NCBI GenBank assembly: GCA_030737835.1
Contig: JAUJYN010000012.1
Location: 12,510,729-12,574,728, forward strand
Length of the DNA stretch: 64,000 nt
Source of the DNA: Acorus gramineus
Lineage: Eukaryota > Streptophyta > Magnoliopsida > Acorales > Acoraceae
Direction: 5' to 3'
Shown here piece by piece: positions 1 through 14,100 of the stretch. Numbering within the stretch: the first letter of the stretch is position 1; each line of letters begins with the position of its first letter. The position numbers were made by a program, and so were the translations under genes. The notes below the pieces were generated by a model, which made no database searches, was not told the DNA's origin, and saw only the letters and a list, made by a program, of their open reading frames with translations.

Positions 1-381
1 TTTATTTTATTTTTAAAGTCCTTAAAGTTCTGGCACCTTTCTGCTCTGTTTTCTTTCCTGTTGTCCATGAAGAGATTCCATTGGACTTCTGACAGAAATG
101 AAAAAGATGTACGGGCTTGCATTGATCTTCAATGATCTCTAAACATGTGTTTTACAATAACCGTGCACTTTGATTTAAAATAAAGATCATCTTCCAGTTA
201 CTGTCCTTTAATTGCAGGAGACCATTTATGTTAGTTTTTTTTTTTCCATTTTACGTGTGTTTGTCTAGCCTTTCAGAGAACTTTGTAGTTTTATTTGGTT
301 TTGTTCATTAACATATGTATTTCTTAATTTCAGTGTATGATGGGTATATAATAAATTAAGACTGTTTTATTTATATTTCAG

Positions 382-2844
382 ATATGCGCAGCAGAAGCAT
401 GTCATACATGTGACAGAGATTTTTAGTGTACTTAATGCAGAGAAGAAATATCGAATGATCAAAATTGCTTTCTACATAAGTCTCTTCTTTATTGTCATTT
501 ACAGGTATGCTTCTGCCCTTTTTTAAACTAAAGTTGGATGTTCACTCTGTTTCTGCCCTTGCGTTTTACCAAAACTATGAAATATCTGTAGATATCATGT
601 CTCATTTTCTCATATGTACAACTGTTCAATGCTAGGAATTTAATTGACTCAGTCCAAATTTATGGGGCCTTCCCCATTCTAAATCCTTGTCTTGGCCTTC
701 ATCCAATGATAAAATTGGTAGGATCCACAACTACTGTGGGAGATCTTGTTGGTGTTTAGAGTTGTCCAGTTCGTAACTGGTCAAACTGGAGTGGTATTGC
801 TTGATTTTTAGTCATTTGCATGATATAAAGATATGTGATATGCTATAGTAGTGCCTTTGATCCCCCACAACACCACACCGCCCCCCCTCCAAAAAAAAAT
901 AAAATAAAAAATAAAAAAAAGGGTTCATCTGCAGAACACCTCTCGAACTTATCAACCGTTTTATACTTCTATAGAGGATGACTCTTTATATAATCCAAAA
1001 CAGATTGTATGCTTGAATTACATTCAAATTTTGATAGGCAATTCCATGAATCTTTTGTATTTTTTTTTTTTTTTTTTTGCATACATAGATTAATGTGAAT
1101 GTATATGAACTTATTAGTTATAGTACATTGGAGCCTTACCTAGGTTGGTGTCATCTTAAAATAAATTATTTTATTATGTTATTTGCATCTCTCTTTTTGT
1201 CATACAAGCAAATGGTGTGTGTAATGTATGTGGGTGGAGGATAGAAATTAGGAAGAGAAATAAGTTGTCCTTCCCATGTCAGGTTATCTGGCTAGGAAAA
1301 AGATCTTCGCCAACATTTCCAACACTCCAGTAGGGTAGCAAGCCAATTATTTCACGAACACATGGTTGGGTAGTGGAATTTCCAAAACATTGTAATTTCA
1401 TTTTCCTTTTCAAGTCTTGGATTTTGTTACTCGGGCATATATTAATCTTCAATCTAGGAATACTTAAGGTGCCACAGACTACTTTTCTTTGGGATGTTCA
1501 CTCTTATGTGATGCTCCTGTTGGGCTTTTGTCTAATTTTAATAAACTTTGTTTGATGAGTTCACACCTTTCTTAAAAAATTCACCCATGTTAATAATTAT
1601 TTGATTTGTGAATCTTTGGTAAATATTTCTAACTTGTCACATTGGGTTGCTAATTCAATTAGAGTTGAAATTTTGTTAATGTGGATGTGATCATGGGAGA
1701 GGTTCAGGAATTTCAGTAATGGATGAATATAGTGGGTGAAAATTTAGAAATAGGCACTGAAGTTATGTTTTTGTTTTAATAACCATAAATAATGTTTATC
1801 TAACCGTCACATAGCACTACACATCAGATGGCCGTCCCAATTTTTTTTTCTTTTTTAATAGGCATGTGAAGCTGGGAATTCTAATCCCGTCTTCTCTTCG
1901 AAGATTAATTTTTGAAGAGAAAGTTGGAACCGGGGTTCTTAACTTTAAAGTATATATTTATTTATACAATGAAGTTGAGACCCCATGGCTTCATGCATTG
2001 CAGACTTTTTTTTTGTACAAGTGCCACGAAGCCTGTATTTGAAGTACCGTCTCATATGGATCATATGAAAAAATCCAACCATTAAAGTCAGGATCCTCAG
2101 TCCCGACTTCTTTGTTGAAAACGACCTCATTTCTATTGAGCCAAATGGCCCAGCAACTTGTTGAAATGAAGGTTTGGTGCTTTCATCTCCCCCCCACTTC
2201 TCTCAGTTTTTTTCCCTGCTTTCCACAACCAGTCCAGATTTCTCATTTCTTTTGCTTGCAGGTCAGAATATTTATAAATTTGTCATGTTTTAATCAAAGA
2301 AACTGGATGGGTTAGAAAAAATTTACTGAAACCAGGGGGATCAGGTTCTGAAATTCCTGAGAAGTATGAGATAGGAAAAACATGGTATCAAGAGAATATG
2401 CTCCTAATTATTCATACAGTAGCATTAAATCTGAGGATGACTTTGCCATTCTTCACTTTAATTATGTGAATTAGATAATTGGATCTGTCTTTTGATATTG
2501 ATTTTTTCTCAAGCTTTTCTCTAACAGGCTAGATCATATCTTTATTGCCACCCTGAGGATGGTTATTGGTGGTTATCTGATTTTTGGTAGCATTTGTTAT
2601 AGCTTGATGAAAATTATAGTAATTTGTATATGTTGTGTTTTTGTTTGTCCTGTTAGTATTAATTAGACATTGGTCTTTTGTTCAACAAATTTTTTCTTTT
2701 TTTTTCTCCCCCCCACAGCAATGGTTACTGCGAGCATTGGTTCACTCTAACAGTGTGCATGCTATCCTTTGCAGACTGGTGGCAACTGCTGTTTACACTC
2801 TGATGGATGATGAGGACTATCGTCTAGATTCTGCAATCTATTAA
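382..2844 (+). CDS. Cornichon family ER cargo receptor, 3' part (last two exons)
   Basis: Two exons are readable: 382-504 (after a TTTCAG acceptor, ending at a GT donor at 505) and 2775-2844 (after TTTGCAG, ending in TAA). They join within an Arg codon to give a protein end containing HVTEIFSVLNAEKKYRMIKI, a membrane helix, then RLVATAVYTLMDDEDYR and the C-terminal SAIY. The VTEIF...EKKYR..K.AFY block followed by a helix and an acidic tail is the signature of plant cornichon (Erv14-like) proteins. These are small ER/Golgi membrane proteins that load membrane cargo into COPII vesicles. The N-terminal exons lie left of the window, so the gene is partial here only because of the window edge. The intron between the two exons is long (2270 bp). 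I see no frameshift in the part present. Family assignment is firm; which paralogue it is cannot be told. Confidence 0.88.
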
Positions 2845-3480
2845 GCCTTCTATTCACTGATTGCAGCCTTCTATTGTAAGTTACCAAAAAATTTCTCTGT
2901 CACATACTATGCCAGGATCTATTATTGCATTTCTCATCCACAATATGTGAGGATTTAATATTATATTGGCATAGTATGGATAGTCGTTTTTTTCTTCTTT
3001 AGACTATGTGATGATGATCTCTGCAGGAAGCTTGTTTTCTTCTGGAATCCTTTGTGCTCGTGAGACTGTAGTTGTAAGATTACATCTGTTCTTTTGGACA
3101 TTGTCAACATATAACAGGAATAACTATTCACCACTGCTTTATTGTCATTATTGTTGCTTACAAGTCGGTGCATAAGAATCATGAGTTCATTTTCTTTCTA
3201 TAATAAACAACTATTTAAGTTTAGCTTGCTTGTGTTACTTGTGAGTAGTTAAATTGTCATTCTCAATTATACAATGAACTTTTTCCACTTGCATAACTTG
3301 TAACAGCGTTTTCCTTTTGCAGGCGAAGAAGACTACTTGTTCAGATCTAACAGTGCTTGTCCCACCTAAGCTTCTGTAAAGTTTATCCATTGCAGATTGT
3401 TTCACACCCCAATTTTTCATTCTAGGGTTGCTGTTCGGATCTGTAAAGTATGCGCAAGACGGGAATGGTAATGTATTCAT
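2845..3480 (+). other. Probable 3' UTR of the cornichon gene, possibly spliced
   Basis: After the stop codon there is no further coding sequence. A possible donor (TTGTAAGTTACC, near 2875) and a possible acceptor (TTTTGCAG, near 3323) could mark an intron in the 3' UTR. This is inferred from splice motifs alone and no polyadenylation site could be fixed. Confidence 0.3.
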
Positions 3481-6400
3481 CAATATTTTATTTTTTTGGT
3501 GGTTAGCTTATTTGTCACTATTGAGAGTCTTATCATTATGTGCATCAATCCGAAATGGATCATCTATTTGCCCTCTATTATTTAGATTGGCTTTCAAATA
3601 TTGAAATCTATCCTCATCGATTGTGTTTTGGGTGTACAATTTTTTTCTTTCTTTGAGCTGGCAACTGAAGCAGTTTCCTGAACATAACCTAAGGGCCCAT
3701 ATCTTAAAGTCAGGATGAACATTATTCCTAGTCATAGCTATTGCGGGCGGGCCTCTGTGTCGGTTGCCAATTATGTGAAGCACCTCCAACTTGATCTTGT
3801 ATTGAGAGATGATGTAACATCATCTACTGTGGAAGCTTGGGAAACCAAAATAATTGGTTTTTAGGATTGTTCATGAAGTGAATGATTTTCCATTATTTGG
3901 CAAAAACTTTCAAGTTAGAAGGCTCTGGGTTACTATAGTCTATACTGATTTGTCATTGTCCTAGATACCCAATGCCTGGTTTGGTCAAGGTATGAGATTC
4001 TGGACAAGGGGTTTCTCGGGTTTGCATAATAACTTATCATGGTGGTTATAAAAAAAATTAGGAATTGTTGCGCTCAGTCTTTTTTACAATCCAAAATACA
4101 GTTTTATATAGATCGTTAGAAATCCAATAAAAGCATTATATTGTTAAATTTTTTCTAATACTTATTAAAAATGAGTTCATTCAACTTGAAATTCAACGAT
4201 AAGTAAAATTTTTTTAATCAAAGCATATATCTCATTAAATGATATTTACTGTTTTAAAAAAAAATGAAAACATGTATGATCTAGACTCTAGAGGTTTTTT
4301 TTTTTTTTTTTTTTACTGTAATAGTTTCCTTTTCTGTCAGGGATTTTTTTTTTTTTTTTAGCCTCGTAAAGGTTAGACAGTTAGAGTAGCATTGATTTCC
4401 CTTTTTTCTTTTATCTAGATTTCAACGTTTAACTCGGATTTTTAAAAATTCAGACAAATGTAAATAAGGCCAAATCTGTGATACTCTTATCCTCTAAAAT
4501 TGTAATCTATATAAGATATGCCACTGTCAACCTCTTTTTGAAGTTGGAAAGAAACTAAGAGTCTTTTTTAGTTACAAGAAAATATTGCATGCTGCAGGGC
4601 TAGAGCTTCCTTAGATGTAGTATAAGATGTGAATGTACGACCAGTTCCCTGGATTGATTCTTTATGAATGATGAGTGTGGAAGATTTGATAATAAAAAAA
4701 AATGACTCCGTTGTGGATTATAAAATGGACTAACAAGGGTTACATTTTCTGACAAAAAAATGGTCTGCAGCCCTATGTACTATGTATTGTGGGTTTAAGC
4801 ACGCTGTCTGTTCATGGCTCATATTGGATGTCTTATTTATTTAAAAAAGGATAGATCTTGTTATTTCACCTATATTGCAAAGTGGGGGTTACAAGTATGA
4901 ATAAGGGGTGAGAGGATAAGAGACAAAAAAAGAAATCAAAAGAACAAAGAAAGTGTCACATGGGAGTGAAATGGTGAATCACAGATAGGATATTACAAAA
5001 TTATTGATATGCATCGTGGCCCCCTTCGCTCCAGCAATGCCGCGTCCTCAATCCCTGATGGTCCCCACCACTGCCTTCCAAATATGTCTTCCTGGTTTTA
5101 AATTTTTAATAGTGGTTACCGTTTTAGTTGGGCCTTTGGATTATATCATCCTGTCCAGATCTTTGCAAAAATAAATAAATAAATTATATCACAACCATCC
5201 AATCAAATCATTGGTACATGCAGACTTTTATTAAACGGGTCTCTGTTTTAGATACCTCAAAAGCAACAAAAAAAAAAAAAAAAAAAAATTCTATAGGTGA
5301 TTCTATAGTTGATAAATATCTGTTTAAGAGAGATTTTGATAAATCTCTATTTGAGAGAGAGAGAGAGAGATCATGCCACATGCTGGAGAAGGTTGAATCA
5401 AAATTCAAAATGTTAGGAGATACCCAGATTTTTAATATTCCGTTAAAACATCACTAAAATTTCAGATCCAAAGATTCGAAACCCATCCACGTGTACAAAA
5501 AAAAAAAAAAAAAACATATGTGCAAGTATGGAACTCCCTTAATAAGCAATCCAGGAAATAATCGTTCTTAAGTCGCCGTAACAACCGACCTGTCGTCCCG
5601 CCCGCCATTAAATACGGCGACATAGATCAGTGAATCAAGTCGGAAGGGATGCCAGTGCAAGAGGCGTGTTGTTTTTGTGACAGCAACGTTTACAATTAAG
5701 TGCTGTTCAACTGTTAGAGATTTTTTTTTTTATAAACTCCTATGTAATGTTTTAAAAATCAAGTAGTTCATTCTGAAAAAAATTGAATGCGTCAAGAGTT
5801 AAACCGTGATATAATTTATATTAGTTATCATTATTAAATAAAAAATATGAAATATTTTTATTTAACATCATAACATGATTTTAATATAAAAAATTTAATT
5901 TTTTTTTATTAGATATTATATTTTGATAAGTGATTAATTATAATTTCTATGAATAAAAATAATTCGATATAATTAATTCATAACCGATTCACAGAAATTG
6001 TCTGTTCAATCGATGATTTGATTGGATTTTATTAATTTTTTTGTATCATCTGGTTTTAAGAGTAAACTGTACCCAAATTCAAAGAGATGAAAATTTAACC
6101 GGTTTAATCAGATGAGTCGGGTTTTAAAACTCTATGCCCATGAATGTGGGTTTGGAATGCATGAGCTGTATAATTATTTAAATCTAAAAAAATATACGTT
6201 GAGTCATGTGTGTAGTCATATATATACTCCTATCCACAGTTATTATAAATTTTTTAAATACATATTAAGATTAAGATAATTAGTGTATTTAAAAAATAAA
6301 ATAAAAAAATCATATGTTTTGCTATTTTCCACGATCCAAACTTTTTTTTAGCTGATTATCATGGTAGCTTTTATTTAGAGAACATATGATTTAAGACAAA

Positions 6401-8432
6401 ATAATAAACTAAAATATGGGAATCTTTGGTTTGTTTTTATTATTCGTCGTGAGAGTCGCGTCCAAACAAAGGGGAGAAGTGGACCTGTGAAGACGTATTG
6501 GTCTCCCCACACGTGACTCCACTCCATGTGATCTCCACATGCTGCTTTTAATTATTTGAGTTCTATATCACATGGGGCCTCATAAGTTATTATTCTGATA
6601 ATGATTTTATTATAAACAATATCAAATATCAATAGATCAGCTTTATAGCTATTTTCATGTGAGCACAGGTACACTCAAAATACCTCACGAAGTAATATAC
6701 TAGGTATGCTTTGTTAAAAAATATATAATTTGTATTTTATTTATTCGAGTGTGTATTTGAAAAAGAAATTTAAGGAACAGAAGATCAGAGTTTTGAGGCA
6801 CATATAACGCTTTTCTTAAAGTGTTATTTGTCCTCACTCAATAAATAATTGAGACATAGACACTTTTAGAAAACAACAAAAACTCTGAAAATCTGCAAAT
6901 AGCAATTCTGAAGATTTTTAATACACTATGAAACTGTTTATCCTGATGATAAAATCTGTTCAAGCTAGGAACAGACTTATATAGGGACGACTTAGGGTTT
7001 CCTTCACATCCTTTCATAAATCCGGTTATTGTTGGAGGGGTGTAATGTTGATTGAGTTTTTAAGAGTTGCAGTCTTTGGAGAAAAAGACTATTGGTCAAT
7101 AATTCAAACAGTTAAAAAGGAAATCTATTAAAAAAAATAACATCTGATTATTTTGTAAACAATAATGAGTCAAAATGCGCTCACGCACGCACGTATACGT
7201 GTACCTCTTTCCCTTTTATCTTTTTTTTAGATACCACTATATGAGTGAGTCAATATATAAAGTGAAATTATTTTCTCACTTCCAATGTTGGACTATTCCC
7301 AAATGCCCTAACATGTTACAATCTATTCAACATTATTTTATTTTTATAAAATTATATATTGTTTAAAAAAGAAAACAATTCAAACCGTCTGCTATATGCA
7401 AAAATGGCTACATATATAAATGATTAAATATATTTTTTATATCCAATTTTACTATATAAGTGAATTATATAATGATAAATATCAATATTATTGCGTGTAA
7501 GTCATTCATTAGAGTTCTCCTTAGCATATACGAGATGAATGGATTGACCGCATGTTTAGGACAATATCTCCAGTAGAATACATTTTAGATAACCCAACTC
7601 CATTACGAGAGGATTAAGTACTCCATTTTGCATAACCACATGAAATGCAACTTCAATCCAACACTTTATCTACATCTAAATTTTATTTTAAAATAATATT
7701 TATCTAATCAAAATAAAGAATTATAATATGAAAACATGATTTGATAATTCCGTTCCTATTTATAAAAAGTAATGACATATAATTTAACATGTGAATCCCT
7801 TATATTAATGTAATAGACTGAGTAGAATAACATAATTCTAGAGAAAACTTGGAATATCAATGCCAATATATTCTTATATATTCTGACATAACTAGATCCA
7901 CTTTTTTTTTTTATAAACAAATACGTTTTGGAACTTATTCACCTTTATATCATAATCTTCACCTGTTCCACTACCCAAATAAAATCCCACTTAAAAATGG
8001 GTTTGAGAATTATTATTTTTAAAAATATAATTTAAAACTGAATTTATAAAAAATTATCTCTCCAACTATTATAAAAACGCTAGCTTTTAAATATTTTTTT
8101 ATAAAAATGTATATATACCTTTTGATTAAGCTATAAACTTTTTTTATATTTGAAAACAAGTACGAGAAACCCAATTTCTTATAAACCCAAAATCTTTTCT
8201 AATCTGTTTTGAAACGAGACACTACATGATAAGTCTATCAACTCCTGTTAAAAACAGGAGTGCATCAATCAAGGGTGTCCACTCCATTGAAAGAAGCAGT
8301 CCATCCTGCAAGTCAAAGACGCGTACATCTTAAATGCGTTTGTCTCTGTCTTCCCTGTTTCACTCTCACATCCCTTCTTTTTTTTTTTTTTTTTTTACAG
8401 AAAATATATCTTTATTATTATTAATATTATTA
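3481..8432. other. Intergenic, AT-rich, no gene seen
   Basis: No coding region with recognisable protein content was found. The stretch holds poly-T runs, a GA repeat near 5354-5371, and at about 4129-4262 one copy of a dispersed AT-rich repeat. That repeat has the core 'ATTAAAAATGAGTTCATT' and recurs near 13548-13810, and more weakly near 28900-29060 and 29800-30050. A slightly GC-richer patch at 5570-5700 has no readable protein or RNA motif. Confidence 0.5.
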
Positions 8433-8931
8433 AAGAAAAAATCCATAGAACCCATTACTTCTCTTAAAATTCAAATAACTCCTTGAAGAGTATTTTAAAT
8501 AACCTTTGAATAAAAAATTTGTTGATAGATGAAGAGTATTTTGAAAATATTTCGTTTGGTTAACCTTAATTGAAAACACAATATACTAAAAAACCTCTAC
8601 AATATATTAATAATACAAAAAATCTTATAAAAATTACGATTTTATCATCTCTGAATGTATTATAAAATTTCATCTGAATGAGTAAAATTGTCATTTACAA
8701 ATGATTTTTCATATTTTTAACACATTATAGAGTTTTTGTTGTATACAGTGTTGTCTACCAGGGTTAACCAAATATAACATTCACAAAATATTCATCATCT
8801 GTTAATACAAATTTTATTCAGGGGGTTATTTGGATTTACTAGATGTTTTCATAGGGGTCATGTGAATTTTTAAGAAATATCAAGAGTTTATATGGATTTT
8901 AGTCAATTTATATTGGGGTTATATGAAATTA
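8433..8931. mobile_element. Long foldback element, degenerate copy (same family as 31451-31984)
   Basis: The two halves are inverted copies of each other around about 8680. The left half reads 'aaatccatagaaccc', then 'tttggttaaccttaattga', then 'ttaccatct'-like decay. The right half carries the reverse complements, for example 'agggttaaccaaat' and 'gggggttatttggattt'. The same blocks in the same order form the cleaner copy at 31451-31984. No coding capacity. Target duplication is not clear for this copy, so ends are approximate. Confidence 0.65.
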
Positions 8932-9992
8932 AATAATGATACAAACAGTACTGAATCTAAATCCGTTAAATAACTTGGAATATTGCCGTTAAAACCCACC
9001 GAATTCTTTTCTTAAGATAGAAACTTTACAATAGGCCCCCAATTTTTTTTATTTTTTTTGTCCCACGTAAACCCTCCCGAAGATTCATTTAAATGTGCCA
9101 TGCACGTGGTGGGTCCGAAAATAGATAACACTTGATAAACATGCTGACTCTCGATGAAATCCTCCGCTTTATGTTTGATCTTTTTTGTTACGTCCAATTA
9201 CTAGGATATGATAAAACTGAGTTTTGAGGGTTTTATTCATTTTATAGAATTATTATATTTAGAATTGATTTACACAAAATGGTTAGCTGTTTTTCATTTT
9301 TCTTTATAGGTTTTTTTTTGTTTTACACTAATGTGGGTGTTAGTTTATTTTTGGAAGTCTGATAAATCTTTTATCTCCTTTTTCGCTTCGTGTCCTCTTC
9401 TTATTGTCCCCACCACAAAACTTTGATTTGGGTGATATGATGGGAATGAACATATAGGTAAATCTATTAACATAATCAGATACAAATGAGATATATTAAT
9501 ATTCATATCTCATACTATATTAATTTGAATAAAGTCAAGTGATGTATTAGAGAAATACAAGATTAAATTTAAGATTTCAAGGTTTATTCTTCCTTCTAGA
9601 TATCATATATAAAAAATTTAATAATAATATAAAATATAATGATTGTGATTAACCATACAAGACAATAAATATAAACAACATATAAGACAAACATATATAA
9701 TTTTATAATATACGTCATATTCAAATTTTTTCGAATCAAATACATTAATATCAAATATTTTTTATTTTTCAATTACAGACCCAGAGCAAATACAATATTT
9801 TTTTTTAAGACAATTGACATACTTACATAATGTTATAGGTAGTTAGTGGGAGTATCCATCACCTTCTAAAACCATTGTAACCCCCCCCCCCCCCCCTAAA
9901 TTCACCGAGCGGTCACCAGACACGATATCAACAACGGTGGCGGTCCCGTAATTCAACGGAGAATCAAAGGGCAACCCCGTCAACAAACAACG
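8932..9992. other. Intergenic region upstream of the LRR gene
   Basis: No gene seen. It contains a 16-base C run at 9881-9896. From about 9900 on, the base composition rises in GC toward the LRR gene and presumably includes its promoter. Confidence 0.5.
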
Positions 9993-9999
9993 TATATAA
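9993..9999 (+). promoter_or_regulatory. Probable TATA box of the LRR gene
   Basis: TATATAA lies 67 bp upstream of the ATG at 10066 and is followed by a C-rich, CA-rich leader. Spacing fits a short plant 5' UTR. Called on motif and position only. Confidence 0.6.
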
Positions 10000-10065
10000 A
10001 CCCCCAACTCCCCCACTTCACACACACACAGACACTTAACTGAAACCCACTTGTCTCCTTCATCA

Positions 10066-11181
10066 ATGGCGCTCCATCACCACCTCCTCCTCCTCTTCCC
10101 CCTCCTTTTAATCCTGTCCGTCCATCCCTCCCTCTCCCTCTCCTGCACGCCGTCCGATCGCTCCGCCCTCCTCTCCTTCAAATCCGCCCTCAGCGAGCAA
10201 TTCCACGGCGTCTTCTCCACCTGGACCGGCCCCAACTGCTGCTCCGGCTGGTACGGCGTCAGCTGCGACCCCACCGTCGGCCGCGTCGCCGGCATCTCCC
10301 TCCGCGGAGAGACCGAAGACCCCCTCATCGCCGCCTCTGGCCGCCCCGGCCTCATGTCCGGCCGCCTCTCCCCGGACCTCTGCCGCCTCGACCGCCTCTC
10401 TTCCCTCATCGTCGCCGACTGGAAACAGGTCTCTGGTCCAATCCCCCCTTGCATCACCTCCCTCCGGTACCTCCGGATCCTGGATCTCGTCGGAAACCAG
10501 ATCTCCGGCCAGATGCCCCCCTCGATCGGCAACCTCCGCCGCCTCGCGGTCCTCAACCTCGCCGATAACCGGGTCTCCGGCCCGATCCCCCCCTCAATCG
10601 TCAACCTCGCCGGATTAATGCACCTCAACCTCGCCAACAACCAGATCTCCGGCGAGATCCCGACGGATTTCGGGAATCTGAGGATGCTCAGTCGGGCCCT
10701 GTTGGGGAAGAACCAGATCTCGGGCCGGATCCCGGGCTCCGTTTCTAAAATGGCCCGACTCGCGGACCTGGATTTGTCCAATAACCGTATGTCGGGCTGG
10801 ATTCCGGGCTCGCTGGGCCAGATGCCGGTTCTGTCGTCGCTGTACTTGGACAACAATGGGTTCTCGGGCCGGATCCCGGACAGCTTATTAAAGAGCCCGG
10901 GCCTGAGCATACTGAACCTGAGCACGAACAAGTTGGACGGGCCGATTCCCGATGTTTTCGGGCCGAGGTCGTATTACACGCTGCTTGACCTGTCGAACAA
11001 CGCGTTAACCGGGCACTTGCCGAGGACGCTGACGTCAGCGGCTTACGTGGGACACCTCGACATGAGTCGTAACCACTTGTGTGGGCAGATCCCGAACGGA
11101 GCGCCGTTCGATCATTTGGAGGCGGCGTCGTTTCTCAGTAATGACTGTCTTTGTGGGTGGCCTCTTACGAAGAAGTGCTGA
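10066..11181 (+). CDS. Secreted leucine-rich repeat protein, DRT100 / PGIP-like
   Basis: A single-exon protein of 371 residues. The first ATG is at 10066; the frame is open further upstream but only by reading a TTG as start. Residues 1-25 are a leucine-rich signal peptide. An LRRNT_2 cap follows (SCTPSDRSALLSFKSAL and the paired Cys of NCCSGWYGVSCD). About ten plant-type repeats of the LxxLxLxxNxxSGxIPxxL kind follow, then a C-terminal cap with CLCGWPLTKKC. There is no kinase domain, no membrane helix and no break. Length and layout match Arabidopsis DRT100 and related extracellular LRR proteins, a family close to polygalacturonase inhibitors. The gene is much richer in G and C than its surroundings, with C or G at most third positions. 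It probably acts in the cell wall or secretory pathway; the DNA-damage role in the family name is historical and I do not infer it here. Confidence 0.9.
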   Translation: MALHHHLLLLFPLLLILSVHPSLSLSCTPSDRSALLSFKSALSEQFHGVFSTWTGPNCCSGWYGVSCDPTVGRVAGISLRGETEDPLIAASGRPGLMSGRLSPDLCRLDRLSSLIVADWKQVSGPIPPCITSLRYLRILDLVGNQISGQMPPSIGNLRRLAVLNLADNRVSGPIPPSIVNLAGLMHLNLANNQISGEIPTDFGNLRMLSRALLGKNQISGRIPGSVSKMARLADLDLSNNRMSGWIPGSLGQMPVLSSLYLDNNGFSGRIPDSLLKSPGLSILNLSTNKLDGPIPDVFGPRSYYTLLDLSNNALTGHLPRTLTSAAYVGHLDMSRNHLCGQIPNGAPFDHLEAASFLSNDCLCGWPLTKKC

Positions 11182-14100
11182 AGGCCGTCCGATTGGGGGA
11201 TCGGACGGTCTTGATCGTTCGATGGGGGTGGTGGGAATGGTTTTTTTATTTTTACAGGGGAGACACGTCAGCTTTTGCATGCACGTGGTGGTGTTGGGTG
11301 GGTTATACTGGGATGTTTGTGTGACAGTGTGGTAGTATAATTGTTTTTTTTTTTTATTAAAACAAATACTTTCCCTATAAAAGAAAGGCTTTTTATATAC
11401 AGCGGGAATGTCGTTTTTCTTGTTTTTTTGTTTTATTTTATTTTTTCATTTCTCTAGGTCTAGATTCGTCTGCCAGTATTGTTTTCATGTTAATTTTTAT
11501 AGTTTCATTCACGTTAATTGAATTTTAATTAAATCGATAAACATCTTTCACTGTCTGAAAAAAATCATTAAATCAAAACCGGATGAGTGTTATTATTCAA
11601 AAAAATTTACATGCATTCATGCATTTTATATTCACGTTGATCATCACCCTGGGATGTTTTATGATTTGATGATAAATCAGACTCATAATATGCATAAATT
11701 ACACATTTTATAAGTTAAAAATGATTTGATTGATGGGGTGGTTTTGTGCACCATAATATATATTTTTTAAGTTGTAAAATTTATAGTTAGTCCTTTGTAC
11801 CTTGATGGGTTCGAGGGACATCAATCACAAAAAATAATGATGGAATGATCGAGTGTTTTAGATTTTCTTAGGTTTCCCTTTATTTGGTATATTTATCTTT
11901 GTCTAGACAATGATTTACAATGATACACAAAAAGAAAGGTGATGATTCATGTTGATTATGGTTAAGAGAATATAATAGGTTGGTGAGAAAGGAGCCTTGA
12001 TGACTTGTTATGTTACACCAAAACATCATCACGCGTACATGAATTGAGATGTCATGCATGCAATATTCTAGAAGGGTTAAGGCTATTTCAGGTGAGGGTG
12101 GTTTAGTGTTCTAGCTGTATCTTATATATTTATATTTAATCTTTTCATTGTTAAGACTTGCTACTGATTCTCAAAAATAACTTATACTTTAAATTGATTA
12201 AAATAATCAATTTTAAAAAAAGGTTATTATTCATTAGTTTTTTTTTATAAAAATTGTTTTGTTATAAAAGTCAAAATATAAAAACACACGCAAGCAAAAC
12301 TGAAGTTCAAAAATAACTGTTTGAAGCACAGGAAAATTGATTTTTACAAAAATAAAATCTGTTTTCATTGGTTTTTAACAATGCTAAAGTATAAGAAATT
12401 TTTTAAGAGATAATTGCAAGGAGTTATTTCCTAGAGAAAGAGAGTAGTGATAAAGGAGGGGTGGAGATGTCATTGTCTTATTTATTAGTTATAAACTTAT
12501 AATGAATTAATTCTTCCTTCTATGGATGTAAATAAGTAAGTTATCGAACCACGTAAAATTACTAAGTTTGAATCCTAGGCGAGGTTATTGCTTTAACAAA
12601 GACAGTTGAGAAAGAAAAAAAGAAAAGAAAAAAAAAAGAAAAAAAAAGAGCACCTCATGTCCCTCTCAAGCTCCTTATCTTTAATTTGCATTTCAGATGG
12701 CAGAGATTTTGCCTCCTTGGACCACCCAAGCTTTGAAGAAAAAAGGGTTCACTTAACCAAACCAAAGTGAGTTGGGTCATTAATTAGAACATGTGATGCT
12801 GTTTGGATTCAAGTTCACGTAGTGACATTTAGAACAGCTGTATTCAGAGAGATGCCATTAGAATTTGTTGAATCATTCATCACATGCTGCCCTGCTTCTA
12901 GTTCTTATTTATTAAATCCATTAAATGTCCAGCTATTAGTTTCTTCATCACAGGTTGGCAAAGAAACATGTATATCTATGAGAACCCACCATTATATATA
13001 TATACATAGAGCGCTGATACACGCAGCCTTTTTTGCAACCCATTTTGTAGCTCCATACATTATAATAACGTAGTATATACTACACTATTGTAGTGTATGA
13101 ATTCTATCATAGTATATGACTCAATTTTTTGTTTTTATTTTTTTATTATGAAAAAAAATACATTAATATATCTCAGTTTATATTTAATTTCATATAACAG
13201 TATACACTTTAGAATGTAAGTGTATGATTTTTAAAAAATAATTTAGATGAACTGCAATTAGAGGTGTAATAGGAATCGGGTATCTTTATATATATATAAA
13301 ACAAGACAGGCATCCCATATCTTCTCAGAATCTCAATAAAATTCACTAATAAAAATATCTGACAATTCATAAAAACTATGTGGCCATCACCGACCATAGA
13401 TTTTGTTTTTGTGACACCAGTTGGATGGTTCCCAGCAGTACTGTTCCTTTTGTTTTTGTAGGGTCTCATATTTATTTACATTCTCTCGTACATGCTTCTA
13501 ACGAGTTTTAATGTTAAAAAAGAGTATTGTCACATTTAATTTTTTTTATAGTATAAAATAGAGTATTATATATCTCGTTAAAAATTCAATAAAATATATA
13601 CCTTGTTAGATAATGTATATATATATCTTGTTAAATATTTTTTCACTTATTAAAAATGAGTTCATTTAAATCGAAATGGAACGATACATACTTTTTATTA
13701 AAGTATATACCTCATTAAATAATGTTTACTATTTAAAAATAAATAAAAATTAAACATATGTTGTCTAAGTTTTGATTGGTAGAAATGACTAAGTCTAACA
13801 TTTTCTGTTAAAAAATGTTAGGGATTGATTTCGCAGTCCTTCCCATACATTTTATTAGTGAAGTGTACGTACGCCATACTAAAGTGCAACATATAATCTA
13901 AATTTAAGAAAAAAATTATATGCATTTTTTTACTAGATTTGCTGTAAATGTTTTTTCAGATCTCTAAATACCGAAAAAGTAATAAAACAAAAAACTTTCA
14001 ATTTCAATTGTTCATCATTTGAAAGACTTGAAGGAATCGTTCTTTCCTATTATAAATGAAACTTAGGAGAATTTACAAAATATATTTGATGGAAACAATT

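Noticed and set aside
10077..10931. 284-residue open frame antisense to the LRR gene
   Set aside because: It arises from the GC-rich third positions of the real gene; no family resemblance, and it mirrors the LRR repeat in its own periodicity.
12540..12600. tRNA-like B-box (GTTTGAATCCTAGG)
   Set aside because: No matching A-box or cloverleaf stems could be formed around it; at most a SINE remnant.
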